Positions 39,412 through 48,721 of a DNA stretch of 64,000 bases are shown piece by piece. The position numbers and the translations under genes are program-made. Source of the stretch: Bradyrhizobium sp. NDS-1 (GTDB taxonomy: Bacteria > Pseudomonadota > Alphaproteobacteria > Rhizobiales > Xanthobacteraceae); assembly GCF_032918005.1 (NCBI RefSeq), contig NZ_CP136628.1, positions 3,829,501-3,893,500 on the forward strand, written 5' to 3'. Every line of letters begins with the position of its first letter. The first letter of the stretch is position 1. The notes below the pieces were generated by a model. The model saw only the letters and a program-made list of their open reading frames with translations. It was not told the origin of the DNA and did no database searches.

Positions 39412-40692
39412 ATGGATGAGACCATGACCGAAACCGTGCAGACCGCGCCTTTTGCGCCATTCGAGTGGATGCTGTCGGGGCGCTATTTGCGGGCGCGCCG
39501 CAAGGAGGGATTCATCTCGGTCATCGCCGGATTCTCCTTTCTCGGCATCATGCTGGGCGTGGCGACACTGATCATCGTGATGGCCGTCATGAACGGCTTC
39601 CGCAAAGAGCTGCTCGACAAGATCCTGGGGCTGAACGGCCATATCCTGGTCCAGCCGTTGGAATCGCCGCTGACGGACTGGAAGGACGTCGCCGATCGCC
39701 TCAGTCAGGTCCAGGGCATCCGGCTCGCCGCGCCCGTGGTCGATGGCCAGGCGCTGGCATCGTCGCCCTGGAACGCCTCGGGCGTGCTGGTGCGCGGCAT
39801 TCGCTCCGACGACCTCAACAACCTCACCTCGATCGCCAAGAACGTGAAGCAGGGCTCGCTTGAGGGCTTTGACGACGGGCAGGGCGTCGCGATCGGCCGG
39901 CGCCTCGCCGATCAGCTGTCGCTGCATGCCGGCGACAGCATCACGCTGGTGGCGCCGAAGGGCGCGGTCACGCCGATGGGCACGACGCCGCGCATCAAGC
40001 CGTACAAGATCGTTGCCGTGTTCGAGATCGGCATGTCCGAGTACGATCTCGGCTTCGTGTTCATGCCGCTCGCCGAAGCGCAGGCCTATTTCAACCGGAG
40101 CAACGACGTCACCTCGATCGAGGTGTTCACCGCCAACCCCGACAAGATCGACGCCTTCCGCAAGGCGGTGACGGAGGCCGCGGGGCGGCCGGTGTTCCTG
40201 GTGGATTGGCGACAGCGCAACTCGACCTTCTTCAACGCGCTCCAGGTCGAGCGCAACGTGATGTTCCTGATCCTGACCATGATCGTGCTGGTCGCGGCGC
40301 TGAACATCGTCTCCGGCCTGATCATGCTGGTGAAAGACAAGGGCAGCGACATCGCGATCCTGCGCACGATGGGCGCCTCGCAGGGATCGATCATGCGGAT
40401 CTTCCTGATCACGGGCGCCTCGATCGGCGTCGTCGGCACGCTGGTCGGCTTCTTCGTCGGTCTCGTGATTTGCCTCAACATCGAATCGATCAGGCAATTC
40501 CTGTCCTGGCTGACCAGCACCGAGCTGTTCTCGCCGGAACTCTATTTCCTGTCGAAACTGCCTGCCGAGATCGACGTCGGCGAGACCACGGCCGTCGTCA
40601 TCATGGCGCTGACGCTGTCGTTCCTGGCGACGCTGTATCCGTCGTGGCGCGCCGCACGCCTCGATCCCGTCGAAGCGCTCCGGTACGAGTGA
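39412..40692 (+). CDS. lolC: Lipoprotein-releasing ABC transporter permease LolC/LolE family
   Basis: A 426-residue inner-membrane protein that releases lipoproteins to LolA. There are four membrane helices: one at about residues 35-60 ([28 protein letters not shown]) and three in the C-terminal third ([52 protein letters not shown], and [21 protein letters not shown]). Between them lies a large periplasmic domain. A single LolC/E-type gene precedes lolD, suggesting a homodimeric permease as in many alphaproteobacteria. It ends with [10 protein letters not shown]. Confidence 0.92.
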   Translation: MDETMTETVQTAPFAPFEWMLSGRYLRARRKEGFISVIAGFSFLGIMLGVATLIIVMAVMNGFRKELLDKILGLNGHILVQPLESPLTDWKDVADRLSQVQGIRLAAPVVDGQALASSPWNASGVLVRGIRSDDLNNLTSIAKNVKQGSLEGFDDGQGVAIGRRLADQLSLHAGDSITLVAPKGAVTPMGTTPRIKPYKIVAVFEIGMSEYDLGFVFMPLAEAQAYFNRSNDVTSIEVFTANPDKIDAFRKAVTEAAGRPVFLVDWRQRNSTFFNALQVERNVMFLILTMIVLVAALNIVSGLIMLVKDKGSDIAILRTMGASQGSIMRIFLITGASIGVVGTLVGFFVGLVICLNIESIRQFLSWLTSTELFSPELYFLSKLPAEIDVGETTAVVIMALTLSFLATLYPSWRAARLDPVEALRYE

Positions 40693-40699
40693 GGGGCTG

Positions 40700-41404
40700 A
40701 TGGATCAGCAGCAGGGGGCTGAAGATGTACCGGTCATTTATCTCCACGAGATAAAGCGGCAGTACTTGCAGGGCGAGGTGCCGCTGACGATCCTCGACGG
40801 CGCCAAGCTGGCGCTGTGGGCCGGTCAATCGGTCGCGCTGGTGGCGCCGTCCGGCTCGGGCAAATCGACCCTGTTGCACATCGCAGGGCTATTGGAAGCG
40901 CCCGATTCCGGCGAGGTCTATGTCTCGGGCGCGCCGACCTCGCAGCTGCCCGACATCGAGCGCACGCAGCTGCGCCGTACCGATATCGGCTTCGTCTACC
41001 AGTCGCACCGGCTGCTGCCGGAGTTCTCCGCGCTCGAGAACGTCATGATGCCGCAGATGATCCGCGGCCTCAAGAAGTCCGAGAGCGTCAAGCGCGCCAA
41101 GGAGATCCTTGGCTATCTCGGCCTCGGCGACCGCATCACCCATCGCCCCGCCGAGCTGTCAGGCGGCGAGCAGCAGCGCGTCGCGATCGCGCGTGCGGTT
41201 GCCAACGCGCCACGCGTGCTGTTCGCGGACGAGCCGACCGGCAATCTCGACCCGCACACCGCCGATCACGTCTTCCAGGCGCTGATGCAGCTCGTCAAGG
41301 CAACCAAGGTCTCGATGCTGATCGCGACTCACAACATGGAGCTCGCCGGCCGCATGGACCGGCGCGTCTCGCTGTCGAACGGCCAGGTGGTCGAGCTCGA
41401 CTAG
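40700..41404 (+). CDS. lolD: Lipoprotein-releasing ABC transporter ATP-binding protein
   Basis: A 234-residue ATPase of the MacB/LolD class. Walker A is [17 protein letters not shown] (about residues 51-67), the Q-loop is [21 protein letters not shown], the signature is [14 protein letters not shown], and Walker B is [15 protein letters not shown]. It starts seven bases after lolC. The 29-bp repeat copy 2 lies six bases after its stop. Confidence 0.94.
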   Translation: MDQQQGAEDVPVIYLHEIKRQYLQGEVPLTILDGAKLALWAGQSVALVAPSGSGKSTLLHIAGLLEAPDSGEVYVSGAPTSQLPDIERTQLRRTDIGFVYQSHRLLPEFSALENVMMPQMIRGLKKSESVKRAKEILGYLGLGDRITHRPAELSGGEQQRVAIARAVANAPRVLFADEPTGNLDPHTADHVFQALMQLVKATKVSMLIATHNMELAGRMDRRVSLSNGQVVELD

Positions 41405-41410
41405 CAAAAT

Positions 41411-41439
41411 GTGCGAAAACAACCCCATGCACAGTAGCC
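41411..41439. repeat. Dispersed 29-bp repeat, copy 2 (inverted)
   Basis: It begins GTGCGAAAACAACCCCATGC and is the exact reverse complement of 27839-27867. It lies six bases after the lolD stop codon. Both copies have the same orientation relative to the gene they follow. Confidence 0.75.
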
Positions 41440-41499
41440 AAGTGCTTGGTTGGATTTAGGAAAAAATCGGCGACGGCGGCTCCGCCGCCGCCCGGATGC

Positions 41500-42579
41500 T
41501 CAAGGCTTGATCACCGTCATTTTGAACGGTCCGCCATTGGCGGCGGCATGGGCGACGGCCTCGTTGGCATGGTCGAGGTCGAAGGCCGTGGTCTCATATT
41601 CATCGAGCCGTAGCAGACCCGACCGCACCAGCGCGATCAGGCGGCTCGCGGCGTCCGGCGGATACATCCAGACGCCGTGGATGCTGATGCAGTTGCGCAT
41701 GATCCAGGGGTAGGGCAGCTCGAGCCCCGGGCCGCCTGCCATGCCGACACCGCCCATCAGCACGACGCGTCCATAGGGGCGCACCGTCATGACCGCCGCC
41801 CGCACCACGTTGGTGCCGACCGAAGGCGGCATGATGTCGAACACGCAATCGATCGGCCCTGATGCGGCGCGCTTCATGCTTTCGCGGTCGTCGTGCTCAT
41901 TGCCGGTGAGTTTCACCGGCTTCACGCGGGCGCCGAAGCGGCGGACGAGGTCGGCCAGGATCGTCTCGTTGCGGCCGGGGGCGACCACGCACGCCGCGCC
42001 CATCGCCAGCGCGACCGAGACGGCCGCGCTGCCGAAATTGCCGGTGGCCCCGCTCACCAGCACCGTCTCGCCTGCTTGCAGGTTGGCGGCGAGGAAGCCG
42101 CCGTAGGGCACCAGTAGCGTCCCAAGGGCACACCATTGCGTCGCTTGCTCCGATGTGATCGCGCCGAGGCGTTTGACGTTCTCGGTCGGCACGCGCATCT
42201 GCTCGGCGAAGGAGCCGTGGCGAAAATGCTGTTGCAGGAGCATGCCGCCGGGACCGGCGGCAGTCAGTCCTTGCAGCGCGATGTCGGGCGCAACGGCATC
42301 ATCGCGCGAGCGCACCGTCGGGTCGCAGAACACCCAGTCGCCGATTGCGAGCCTGGTTGCGTCCGGGCCGATCGCGCGCACGCGGCCAATGCCGCCCGGA
42401 CCCGGAATGATCGGCAAGTCGAGCGCGTAGTTGCGCTCTCCGCTGAAAACCTCGTTCATATAGGACAGCACGCGTGTGGCGACGACGTCGACGATGACCT
42501 CGCCGGTGCCGAGCACCGGTTCTGGGGCATTCTCGATCGCCAGCGGCGAACCGAAGGATTTGAGCACGGCAGCTTTCAT
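41500..42579 (-). CDS. MDR-superfamily alcohol dehydrogenase/quinone reductase-like protein
   Basis: A 359-residue medium-chain dehydrogenase/reductase starting at 42579 (MKAAVLKSFGSPLAIENAPEPVLGTGEVIV). The GroES-like domain lacks the catalytic and structural zinc cysteines of true alcohol dehydrogenases. The Rossmann glycine motif is VLVSGATGNFGSAAVSVALAMGA (about residues 168-190), which fits NADPH use. It is probably a zinc-independent quinone or enone reductase, but the substrate is unknown. It is divergent from the XRE regulator gene across a 110-bp gap, which suggests it is that regulator's target. Confidence 0.8.
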   Translation of the reverse strand: MKAAVLKSFGSPLAIENAPEPVLGTGEVIVDVVATRVLSYMNEVFSGERNYALDLPIIPGPGGIGRVRAIGPDATRLAIGDWVFCDPTVRSRDDAVAPDIALQGLTAAGPGGMLLQQHFRHGSFAEQMRVPTENVKRLGAITSEQATQWCALGTLLVPYGGFLAANLQAGETVLVSGATGNFGSAAVSVALAMGAACVVAPGRNETILADLVRRFGARVKPVKLTGNEHDDRESMKRAASGPIDCVFDIMPPSVGTNVVRAAVMTVRPYGRVVLMGGVGMAGGPGLELPYPWIMRNCISIHGVWMYPPDAASRLIALVRSGLLRLDEYETTAFDLDHANEAVAHAAANGGPFKMTVIKP

Positions 42580-42689
42580 GATGTTCACCTCAAAGTCGGG
42601 TGGAACCCATATGCGCTGGCTTGGAGGAGGCAAGAAGGCCTGGTATTATCCTAGTATTTCAGAGGCCCTCCATCGCGGGAGCGACAGCA

Positions 42690-43487
42690 ATGGCAGATCC
42701 GCGCCGCGTCGAATTCGGCGATTTCCTCAGGTCCCGCCGGCAGAAGCTTTCGCCGAAGACGGTGGGGCTTCCGGCGGGCCGCCGGAGGCGCACCGCAGGG
42801 CTGCGGCGTGAGGAGGTCGCGCAACTCGCCGGCATCGGCGTCGACTGGTACATCCGCCTCGAGCAGGGCCGCACCGTCAGTCCGTCCGTCACCACCATCG
42901 ACGCGCTGGCCCGCGCGCTCCGACTGAGCAAGACCGAGCACGCGCATCTGAAAGCGCTGGCTCGCGACGGGGCAAGAAGCCCGTTCACGCGCGAAATCGT
43001 GCCGCCGCCAATCCGGCGGATGATCGAGAGCCTGAAGCAGCCGGCCTATGTCACCGGCAGGCGCTGGGACGTATTGGCCTGGAACGACGCTGCCGATGAT
43101 GTCTTCGCTTTCGGGCAATTGCCCGAGCAGGATCGCAATACGCTGTTGCTGGTCCTGACCAACAGGCAGACGCGAAAGTTCTACGGCGCGAGCTGGACCG
43201 ACGTCGCCAAGAGCATGGTTGCGATGTTTCGCGCCACGCACGACGTTTGGGCCGGCGATCCCGCCTTCACGGAGCTGCTGACGCGGCTACGCCAGGGCAG
43301 TCCGGAATTCGTCAAATGGTGGGAAGCCCACGACATCCGCAGCACGATGTCCGGCCTCAAGACCATGAACCATCCGACCAGGGGCATGCTCCGGTTCGAG
43401 CACACCAGCTTCCAGGCCAACGACGACCCCGCGCTGAAGCTGGTGATCTACACGCCGGTGTCGGGCGTTGAGGCACCAAGCCGATAG
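42690..43487 (+). CDS. XRE family regulator with MmyB-like ligand-binding domain
   Basis: A 265-residue regulator starting at 42690. The N-terminal helix-turn-helix is EFGDFLRSRRQKLSPKTVGLP...RTAGLRREEVAQLAGIGVDWYIRLEQGRTVSPSVTTIDALARALRLS. The C-terminal part (PAYVTGRRWDVLAWNDAADDVFAF, ...RLRQGSPEFVKWWEAHDI) is the MmyB-like PAS-fold domain that binds a small ligand, reported to be a fatty acid in one structure. Such regulators usually sit beside a divergent oxidoreductase gene, as here. An upstream GTATT direct repeat at about 11-bp spacing (around 42640-42660) is a possible operator. Confidence 0.86.
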   Translation: MADPRRVEFGDFLRSRRQKLSPKTVGLPAGRRRRTAGLRREEVAQLAGIGVDWYIRLEQGRTVSPSVTTIDALARALRLSKTEHAHLKALARDGARSPFTREIVPPPIRRMIESLKQPAYVTGRRWDVLAWNDAADDVFAFGQLPEQDRNTLLLVLTNRQTRKFYGASWTDVAKSMVAMFRATHDVWAGDPAFTELLTRLRQGSPEFVKWWEAHDIRSTMSGLKTMNHPTRGMLRFEHTSFQANDDPALKLVIYTPVSGVEAPSR

Positions 43488-43667
43488 TATTGGTCGGCCC
43501 GGCTGGGCGCCCGGGAACCCAAAAGCCATCATGCTGTTAACGACGGGCAGCTTGCGCTCGCCGCCTGCATCTGGATGTCGGGCAGCCTCGCGCTGCTCGA
43601 TGCGTTATGTGGGTGAAGATCGTTTCATTGGCTCCTCGAGGAGACAGGAAGTGGCAGGGGAAGACCA

Positions 43668-46600
43668 ATGACAACGGCGGCCGGGGAGACCTCGACCGAT
43701 CGCAATGCCGTCCTGGCTGCACTTGGCGACTATATCCGAGAGATCAATAACCCTGACGATCTTGCCTACGCTGCGGCTGAGCTGCTTGGCCGGAGCCTGA
43801 GGGTCAGCAGGGCCGGCTACGGCACCGTCGATACGTCGGCCGAGACCATCACGATTGCGCGCGACTGGAATGCGCCGGGCATCAAGAGCCTGGCAGGGGT
43901 GCTTCGCTTCCGCGACTACGGCAGCTACATTGAAGACCTGAAGCGCGGCGAGACCGTCATCTGTGCCGATGCGGAGAAAGACCCTCGCGTCGGTGACCGT
44001 GCCCAGGCGCTCGAGGCCATCTCTGCGCGCGCGCTGGTCAACATGCCGATCTCCGAGCCCGACGGGGTCGTGGCGCTGCTGTACCTCAACAACGCTACGC
44101 CGCGAGAATGGAGCCCCGAGGAGCTCGAGCTCATCCACGACGTCGCCGAGCGCACACGGACCGCCGTCGAGCGGCGACGTGCCGAGGCGGCGGTGCGGGA
44201 GAACGAGGCGCGGCTGCTTTTTCTAGACGCCCTCAACAAGGAGACCGCGAGGACTCGTGATGCCGACGGGGTCATGGCGGTGACGACGAGGATGCTGGGT
44301 GAGCATCTCGGCGTCTCCAACTGCGCCTATGCCGACATGGATCCCGATCAGGACGGCTTCACCATTCGCGGTGATTGGGCTGCCCCAGGCGCGATGCATA
44401 TTCTTGGGCACTACAGTCTGGCCGACTTCGGCGAGAAGGCGGTGCGAGAACTCGGCGCCGGCAGGCCCCTCATCATCAACGACAATTTGAAGGAGATCGC
44501 GCCCGAGGAGGCCGCAACCTTCCAGAATATCGGCATAGGCTCGACGATCTGCATGCCCCTGGTCAAGGAAGGGCAGCTCACTGCCCTGATGGCCATTCAT
44601 CACCGCGGCCCGCATGGTTGGACGGCGCGCGAACTCGCCTTGCTCACCGAGGTCACCGAGCGATCATGGGCGCATATCGAGCGCGTCCGCTCGGAGCAGG
44701 CAGCCCGGGAAGCTGCCGAACGGCTGGTCCTGGCGAACAAGGCGGCCGGCATCGGCACCTGGGACTACGATCCGGTCAACGACGTCTTGCGGTGGGACAG
44801 TCGCTGCAAGGAGGTGTTCGGTCTCTCGCCGGACGCCGAGGTCAGCTACGAAGGGGCGTTCCTAAAGGGCATCCATCCCGACGACAGGCAGCGCGCCCAC
44901 GAAGCCGTATCCGCCGCGCTCAGTCCTCATGCTCCGACGAGTTACAACATCGAATATCGCACCGTCGGTATCGAGGATGGCGTCGAACGCTGGATTGCGG
45001 CAACCGGCCAGGCCATCTTCACCAATGGTCAGGCTGTTCGTTTCATCGGGACGGTCCTGGACATCTCTGCGCAAAAGAAAACCGAGCGTCATCTCAGGAT
45101 ACTGAACGACACAGGTGCATCGGTCGCCCGCGAGCGCAACCTCGAAAAGATCGTGCAGATCGTGACGGATGCCGGCGTCGAGCTGACGGGCGCCCAGTTC
45201 GGGGCCTTCTTCTACAATGTTCTGACCTCGGATGGCGGCAGCTACATGCTGTATTCGCTGTCCGGCGTGCCGCGATCGGCCTTCGAGAACTTCCCGATGC
45301 CTCGCAATACGGCCGTGTTCGAGCCGACCTTCAAAGGCACGAGCGTGGTGAGGTCTGACGACATCCTGCAAGACCCGCGCTATGGCAAGAACACACCGCG
45401 AAAGGGCATGCCCGAGGGTCATCTTCCGGTTCGATCCTATCTCGCGGTCCCCGTGATCTCGCGGACGGGCGAGGTGCTTGGAGGGCTTTTCTTCGGTCAT
45501 GCCGAGACGGCCATGTTCCAGCCCGAGCATGAAGCGGCGTTGCTCGGGATCGCCGGCCACGCCGCCACGGCCATCGACAACGCCCGGCTTCTGACCCGGC
45601 TCGAGACGCTCAATGCCGGGCTGGAGCAACGTGTCGCCGACGAGATCGCAGAGCGCATGAAGGCCGAGGAGCAATTGCGGCAATCCCAGAAGATGGAAGC
45701 CGTTGGGCAGTTGACCGGCGGGATCGCGCACGACTTCAACAACATGCTGGCCGTGATTCTCGGCAGCTTGAATCTCGCCAAGCGGCGGCTCGGCAAGGGA
45801 GAGGTCAACATCGACCGCTTCATCGAGGGCGCGATCGATGGCGCAAATCGCGCGGCCACGTTGACGCAAAGGCTGCTCGCGTTCTCGCGTCAACAGCCTC
45901 TGGCGCCCGAGGTCGTGGACCTCAACAAGATGGTCGGTGGGATGAGCGAGCTGCTGGAGCGCTCGCTCGGAGAGCTTGTTCGCCTCGAGGCCGTCCTGGC
46001 GGCCGGCCTTTGGCGCGTCAAGGCCGATCCGGCCCAGCTGGAAAGCGCTGTCATCAACCTTGCGGTCAATGCGCGCGACGCCATGCCGAAGGGCGGCCGG
46101 CTGACGATCGAGACGAGCAATGCTTCGATCGACCGGAAATACGCCCGCGAATATGCATTGTCGCCCGGGCAGTACGTTCTAATCGCCGTCACGGATAACG
46201 GCACTGGAATTCCGGCCGATGTGCTGGGGAAGGTGTTCGATCCGTTCTTCACGACCAAGGTCGTGGGCAAGGGCACTGGCCTCGGCCTCAGTCAGGTCTA
46301 CGGCTTCGTGCGGCAGTCGGGTGGCCACGTCAAAATCTACTCGGAAGTCGACGTTGGCACGACGGTGAAGATCTATCTTCCACGCTTCGCGGGCGAGGAG
46401 GCGCCTTCAACGTCGTCGCAAGGCGTGACCCATCCTGGTGCAAGCCTTCAGAGCGAGACCATTCTCGTCGTAGAGGACGATGAGCGGGTTCGCAGCATCT
46501 CATCCGAAAGCCTGCGCGAGCTTGGCTATACGGTGGTCGAGGCCGCGAGCGCCAAGGAAGCGGTCAGGACGATCGAAAATGGCTTCGTTCCGGATCTGCT

Positions 46601-46817
46601 GTTTACCGACGTCGTCATGCCCGACATGACCGGCGCGGAACTTGCGGCCGAACTGTCGAAGCGATACCCGGATCTGAAGGTGCTGTTCACCACCGGCTAT
46701 ACGCGCAACGCGATCGTTCACAACGGCATGCTCGATGCCGGCAAGCATCTGCTTTCCAAGCCCTTCGCGATCGAAGACCTGGCCGCCAAGGTTCGCAATC
46801 TGCTCGACGAGGGTTGA
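43668..46817 (+). CDS. Soluble hybrid sensor histidine kinase (GAF-GAF-PAS-GAF-HisKA-HATPase-REC)
   Basis: A 1049-residue kinase starting after a GGGGAAG ribosome site. GAF-like domains lie at about residues 15-165 and 190-345, a PAS domain at 355-475 ([20 protein letters not shown]), and a third GAF at 490-650. A short coiled coil leads to HisKA with the phospho-accepting His688 in [16 protein letters not shown]. The ATPase domain shows [17 protein letters not shown] and [13 protein letters not shown]. The C-terminal receiver domain has Asp981 in [13 protein letters not shown]. No membrane helix is present, so it senses something in the cytoplasm. No response-regulator gene is adjacent, so the output is unknown. 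Confidence 0.9.
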   Translation: MTTAAGETSTDRNAVLAALGDYIREINNPDDLAYAAAELLGRSLRVSRAGYGTVDTSAETITIARDWNAPGIKSLAGVLRFRDYGSYIEDLKRGETVICADAEKDPRVGDRAQALEAISARALVNMPISEPDGVVALLYLNNATPREWSPEELELIHDVAERTRTAVERRRAEAAVRENEARLLFLDALNKETARTRDADGVMAVTTRMLGEHLGVSNCAYADMDPDQDGFTIRGDWAAPGAMHILGHYSLADFGEKAVRELGAGRPLIINDNLKEIAPEEAATFQNIGIGSTICMPLVKEGQLTALMAIHHRGPHGWTARELALLTEVTERSWAHIERVRSEQAAREAAERLVLANKAAGIGTWDYDPVNDVLRWDSRCKEVFGLSPDAEVSYEGAFLKGIHPDDRQRAHEAVSAALSPHAPTSYNIEYRTVGIEDGVERWIAATGQAIFTNGQAVRFIGTVLDISAQKKTERHLRILNDTGASVARERNLEKIVQIVTDAGVELTGAQFGAFFYNVLTSDGGSYMLYSLSGVPRSAFENFPMPRNTAVFEPTFKGTSVVRSDDILQDPRYGKNTPRKGMPEGHLPVRSYLAVPVISRTGEVLGGLFFGHAETAMFQPEHEAALLGIAGHAATAIDNARLLTRLETLNAGLEQRVADEIAERMKAEEQLRQSQKMEAVGQLTGGIAHDFNNMLAVILGSLNLAKRRLGKGEVNIDRFIEGAIDGANRAATLTQRLLAFSRQQPLAPEVVDLNKMVGGMSELLERSLGELVRLEAVLAAGLWRVKADPAQLESAVINLAVNARDAMPKGGRLTIETSNASIDRKYAREYALSPGQYVLIAVTDNGTGIPADVLGKVFDPFFTTKVVGKGTGLGLSQVYGFVRQSGGHVKIYSEVDVGTTVKIYLPRFAGEEAPSTSSQGVTHPGASLQSETILVVEDDERVRSISSESLRELGYTVVEAASAKEAVRTIENGFVPDLLFTDVVMPDMTGAELAAELSKRYPDLKVLFTTGYTRNAIVHNGMLDAGKHLLSKPFAIEDLAAKVRNLLDEG

Positions 46818-47503
46818 AGACGTTTTGGGCGAGGCCCACGAGGAGGAAAGCGCGGTTTCTCGGCCGCGCCGCCGCGGCATGCAATGCGCCGGATGTCGAC
46901 AGCAAGGCCAAGAGGAGCAGGATAGGGACGATCGTGGGATGTCGGACGCGCAGACGGAAGGTCTGCGCCGACGTTACGCCCGGCGGCTGTGCGCGCGACG
47001 ATTCTGATAGGCGTAGGGGTCGTCGCTCTGTCCTGCGAAATACGGATTCGCGATGCAGGTCAGCGCGTCCCGATGCGGCTGCCCGACACTGTGCGTAAGC
47101 GTCGAACCTTGCTCGGACCCGGCCATCATCGCCAGTGAGGCGGAGCGGATGCCGAACACGCGCGCCGGTGCGCTTGTGCTCGACACGAGTCCAAATGTGG
47201 CAAGCGCGAGCGAAAATGTGGCGACAATGGGGATCTGCCTCGTCTAGGCATTTCAATTCTTCATCACGCGAACGTGCGCGCGACGTCGTTACGCGTATAT
47301 GCACTTTATCTCGTCTCGCCTGGACGAGAACTACAGAAAACACTTGTTCCAAAGGGTTTCCAGCGCACGCTGAGAAATCTTCATTCATGAAGCGCGGGCC
47401 TTTGGAGCCAACTGTGTCGTCGAGGTTACAGCAATTCCGTCGATCGCTGTTATGACCACGGCACGGCCAGGGGGCCTAACGACGAAACTGGAACGGGACT
47501 CAA
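46818..47503. other. 686-bp intergenic region between the hybrid kinase and the porin gene
   Basis: No intact gene of convincing quality is visible. The minus strand carries a decayed small exported protein (46974-47264). The last 60 bases are the leader of the Omp25-like gene. No terminator with a clear T-run is seen after the kinase gene. Confidence 0.45.
46974..47264 (-). pseudogene. Remnant of a small exported protein
   Basis: From an ATG at 47264 the minus-strand frame reads MKN, then meets a TGA and shortly afterwards a TAG. It then continues in the same frame through a signal-peptide-like stretch (IPIVATFSLALATFGLVSS) and a mature-looking tail ending in DDPYAYQNRRAHSRRA. The only usable later start is a GTG at 47186, which would lack the signal peptide. 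I read it as a decayed gene for a small secreted protein. A functional short form from the GTG cannot be excluded. Confidence 0.3.
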
Positions 47504-48226
47504 ATGAAGAAGAATTTGTTGCTTGCCGCTGTGAGCCTTGTCGCGCTGAGCGCGACTGCGCCGGCGCTGGCTGCTGACCTCGCGGCGCGACCCTACACCA
47601 AGGCGCCTGCGATGGTCGCCGCGGTCTATGACTGGAGCGGCTTCTACATCGGTATCAACGGCGGCGGCGGTTCGTCGAGCGCGAAATGGGACCTGGTCGG
47701 TTTCGGCCGTGATGGTTCGCACGATGCGACCGGGGGCACCGTCGGTGGCCAGATCGGGTATCGCTGGCAGTCCGGCCAGTTCGTGTTCGGCTTGGAAGGC
47801 CAGGGCAACTGGGCCGACTTCTCCGGCAGCCATGTCGGCGCGATCTCCGGCTTCACCAACAACACCAAGATCGATTCGTTCGGTCTGATCACCGGTCAGG
47901 TCGGCTACGCCTGGAATAACGTGCTGCTCTACGTCAAGGGCGGTGCGGCTGTGGTCGGCACCAAGTACGACGCCTCTTTCGCGGGCGTGTCCCTGGCATC
48001 AGCCAACGACACCCGTTGGGGCGGCACGGTCGGCGCGGGCCTCGAGTTCGGTTTCGCCCCGAACTGGTCGGTTGGCGCCGAGTACAACCACATCTTCCTC
48101 GGTGGCAACGACCGCAACCTGACCGGCCCCATTGGTGTTTTGGCGGTCAACGTCAAGCAGGACGTCGACATGGGTCTCGTTCGCCTGAACTACAAGTTCG
48201 GCGGCCCGATGCTCGGCCGTTACTGA
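47504..48226 (+). CDS. Omp25/RopB-like outer membrane beta-barrel protein
   Basis: A 240-residue small porin-like protein. The signal peptide MKKNLLLAAVSLVALSATAPALA is cleaved before ADLAARPYTKAP. YDWSGFYIGINGGGGSSSAKWD is the classic first strand of the alphaproteobacterial Omp25/Omp31 family. GGTVGGQIGYRWQSGQFVFGLEGQGNWADF and GLVRLNYKFGGP at the end complete an eight-strand barrel. It probably stabilises the outer membrane. It is monocistronic and followed by a strong terminator. Confidence 0.92.
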   Translation: MKKNLLLAAVSLVALSATAPALAADLAARPYTKAPAMVAAVYDWSGFYIGINGGGGSSSAKWDLVGFGRDGSHDATGGTVGGQIGYRWQSGQFVFGLEGQGNWADFSGSHVGAISGFTNNTKIDSFGLITGQVGYAWNNVLLYVKGGAAVVGTKYDASFAGVSLASANDTRWGGTVGAGLEFGFAPNWSVGAEYNHIFLGGNDRNLTGPIGVLAVNVKQDVDMGLVRLNYKFGGPMLGRY

Positions 48227-48253
48227 TACCGATCGCTCTTTCAGCGTTCGTGG

Positions 48254-48285
48254 AAAGCCCCGGCCTTGCGCCGGGGCTTTTTTAT
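48254..48285 (+). terminator. Rho-independent terminator of the Omp25-like gene
   Basis: AAAGCCCCGGC (48254-48264) and GCCGGGGCTTT (48270-48280) form a perfect 11-pair stem with a five-base loop, followed by TTT. It lies 28 bases after the porin stop. Confidence 0.92.
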
Positions 48286-48335
48286 TGTGTCAATTCCGCG
48301 AGTTAACCATTCCGTCGCGGGATGGTGGAGATCAC

Positions 48336-48364
48336 TTGACTCCCGAGAACGAAATGAGAACAAT
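48336..48364 (+). promoter_or_regulatory. Candidate promoter overlapped by LexA boxes
   Basis: TTGACT (48336-48341, five of six consensus) and AACAAT (48359-48364, four of six) are 17 bp apart. The expected transcription start near 48371 falls inside the downstream LexA box, so LexA bound at either site would block RNA polymerase. Confidence 0.55.
48347..48361 (-). promoter_or_regulatory. LexA (SOS) box 1, reverse orientation
   Basis: GAACGAAATGAGAAC is GAAC-N7-GAAC, which on the other strand is the alphaproteobacterial LexA consensus GTTC-N7-GTTC. It lies between the -35 and -10 elements of the candidate promoter. Confidence 0.7.
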
Positions 48365-48379
48365 GTTCTTCATACGTTC
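48365..48379 (+). promoter_or_regulatory. LexA (SOS) box 2, forward orientation
   Basis: GTTCTTCATACGTTC is a perfect GTTC-N7-GTTC. It is separated by three bases from box 1, so the two boxes form one palindromic block with GAACAATGTTC at its centre. It ends 18 bases before the start codon of the small gene at 48398. Confidence 0.8.
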
Positions 48380-48397
48380 TAGCAAAGGAGCGAGATC

Positions 48398-48496
48398 ATG
48401 TTCAAGATTTTCGTGGAAGAAGCGGCTGCCCTGGCCTCGATCACGCTGTTCGTGGGGATGATTGCGATCTGGGCCCAGGTCATACCGCAGCTTTGA
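48398..48496 (+). CDS. 32-residue single-helix membrane protein under SOS control (SidA-like architecture)
   Basis: A short gene with a strong AAGGAG ribosome site (48384-48389, eight bases before the ATG). The product begins MFKIFVEEAAALAS, continues as one hydrophobic helix (SITLFVGMIAIWAQVI) and ends PQL. It thus has a short charged N-terminus and one membrane span. Two LexA boxes and a promoter lie directly upstream. In Caulobacter the LexA-controlled 29-residue inner-membrane peptide SidA halts division by acting on FtsW/FtsN. I infer an analogous role from size, topology and regulation only; sequence homology to SidA is not shown. Confidence 0.7.
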   Translation: MFKIFVEEAAALASITLFVGMIAIWAQVIPQL

Positions 48497-48721
48497 TTCC
48501 GCCCGTCTCGGGCAGGCGGTTTTGGAAACCTGTGCTCCTCCTTCGGTGGCCCTGGGGAAAAGCGGGAGGACGCGGTCAATCGGCCGCTGCGGCGTGGACT
48601 CTGACGCTGCGACACCTCACCATTGTGAGGCGAGTCGGCAGAGCAGGCAGATGGCGAGAGCATGATGCCTTGAAGAGCCGGCAACCGCTCCATCCCATCT
48701 GCAAGAGGCCGTCACGCGACC

